A stretch of 5,942 bases of DNA from assembly GCA_947455805.1 (NCBI GenBank), contig CANGSN010000220.1:1-5942 (forward strand), written 5' to 3'. Source of the DNA: Planctomycetota bacterium (lineage in GTDB: Bacteria; Planctomycetota; UBA1135; UBA2386). Each line of letters begins with the position of its first letter. Position 1 is the stretch's first letter. The notes under the pieces were generated by a model. That model was not told where the DNA came from. It saw nothing but the letters and a program-made list of their open reading frames with translations, and did no database searches. Made by a program: the position numbers and the translations under genes. Below, piece after piece: positions 5,375 to 5,942 of this stretch.

Positions 5375-5404
5375 CGCCGCGAGGGCGGCGCTTGCCGGCG
5401 CAAG
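5375..5404 (+). terminator. Tandem small hairpins after the esterase gene, weak terminator candidate
   Basis: CGCCGC/GCGGCG with a GAGG loop (5375-5390) is followed at once by CTTGC/GCAAG with a CGGC loop (5391-5404), four bases after the TGA. There is no T tract, and such GC stems arise easily in DNA of this composition, so support is modest. Confidence 0.3.
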
Positions 5405-5478
5405 GCCCAGGGCCGGGTGCGCGCGGCATCCAGCGCCACTGGCTCGACGAACCGACCGCCGTGCCTGAAGCTCGCACC

Positions 5479-5942
5479 ATGACTCCGATCCGCGATGTCG
5501 CCGCGCTGCAGCGGCACCTCGCTCCGCTGCGCCAACAGCTGTGCGTGCATCCGCTCTACTCGCGGCTGCGCACGCTCGTCGACGTACGGCTTTTCCAGCA
5601 GCATCACGTGTTCGCCGTCTGGGACTTCATGTCGTTGCTGAAGGCGCTGCAGCGTGCCTTGACCAGCCTCGACCTCGTGTGGCGGCCGCGCGGCGACGCG
5701 GTGGCGCGCCGGCTGGTCAACGAGATCGTGCTCGGCGAGGAGAGCGACGACGACCAGGGCGGCTACACCAGCCACTACGAGCTCTACCGCCGCGCGATGC
5801 GCGAAGCGGGGACCGACGGTGCGGCGATCGACGCGGTGCTGGCCCAGGTGGAAGCCGGCGTCGACGTGTTCGCGGCGCTGCAGGCAGCGCCGGCGCCGGC
5901 GCGCCGGTTCTGCACGACGACGTTCGAACTGGTGCACGGCGG
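5479..5942 (+). CDS. DUF3050 (haem-oxygenase-like) protein, 3' end cut by the window
   Basis: The frame runs 154 codons from ATG 5479 to the window edge. Family-typical motifs are HPLYSRL (24-30), a His-His-Val-Phe-Ala-Val-Trp-Asp-Phe-Met-Ser-Leu-Leu-Lys run at 42-55, LQRALT (57-62), NEIVLGEESD (81-90) and SHYELYRRAM (98-107). DUF3050 belongs to the haem-oxygenase-like fold superfamily, whose members include haem-degrading and di-iron oxidase enzymes. The His and Glu residues in these motifs are plausible metal ligands, but that is inference. No reaction has been established to my knowledge. A GTG at 5461 is in frame six codons upstream and is an alternative start; CTGAAG nine bases before the ATG is a weak ribosome binding site. 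It may follow the esterase gene as a separate unit, with 108 bp between them. Confidence 0.9.
   Translation, partial: MTPIRDVAALQRHLAPLRQQLCVHPLYSRLRTLVDVRLFQQHHVFAVWDFMSLLKALQRALTSLDLVWRPRGDAVARRLVNEIVLGEESDDDQGGYTSHYELYRRAMREAGTDGAAIDAVLAQVEAGVDVFAALQAAPAPARRFCTTTFELVHG

Noticed and set aside
3679..5937. 752-codon reverse-strand open frame
   Set aside because: It runs antisense to the esterase and DUF3050 genes and across the DUF1992 gene in a wrong frame, with Arg/His/Ala-rich sequence and no recognisable domain.

Overview
The window is very GC-rich bacterial DNA (roughly 70% GC by eye) with tightly packed, strongly GC3-biased genes. It lacks rRNA, tRNA, a CRISPR array and any recognisable transposase. 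The gene mix is a bacterial NTAQ1-type N-terminal glutamine amidohydrolase, a Cys-pair lipoprotein, dinD, a DnaJC28-domain protein, a phospholipase/carboxylesterase-family hydrolase and a DUF3050 protein. This would fit a high-GC environmental bacterium such as a planctomycete or a myxobacterium-like lineage, but the sequence does not settle the phylum.

Left part (1-2516): a truncated NTAQ1-family gene runs leftward out of the window. Diverging from it is a small Cys-rich lipoprotein gene, followed by a five-helix membrane protein of unknown function (902-1876). A TPR-like helical protein (about 1971-2516) comes next. Between the last two genes lies a short orphan fragment that encodes part of the N-terminal domain of DinD, centred on a 30-bp near-perfect palindrome.

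Middle part (2517-3746): a 263-bp leader with short tandem and inverted repeats precedes a complete dinD gene with a strong ribosome binding site. The same 30-bp palindrome occurs inside this dinD, at the homologous codons. The two copies differ in arm sequence, but two of the changed base pairs are compensated, so the palindrome is kept while the bases drift. A strong hairpin begins at the dinD stop codon, between dinD and the convergent operon.

Right part (3747-5942): a leftward two-gene operon (DnaJC28-domain protein, then a small four-helix membrane protein) is joined by a GTGA start/stop overlap. It diverges from an alpha/beta-hydrolase esterase gene with an intact Ser-Asp-His triad, which is followed by a DUF3050 (haem-oxygenase-like) gene cut by the window end.

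The most unusual signal is the dinD palindrome and its orphan copy. It looks like either a dispersed palindromic element derived from, or nested in, dinD, or a DNA/RNA site conserved for its symmetry. The other genes are ordinary accessory or housekeeping functions with no obvious common pathway.
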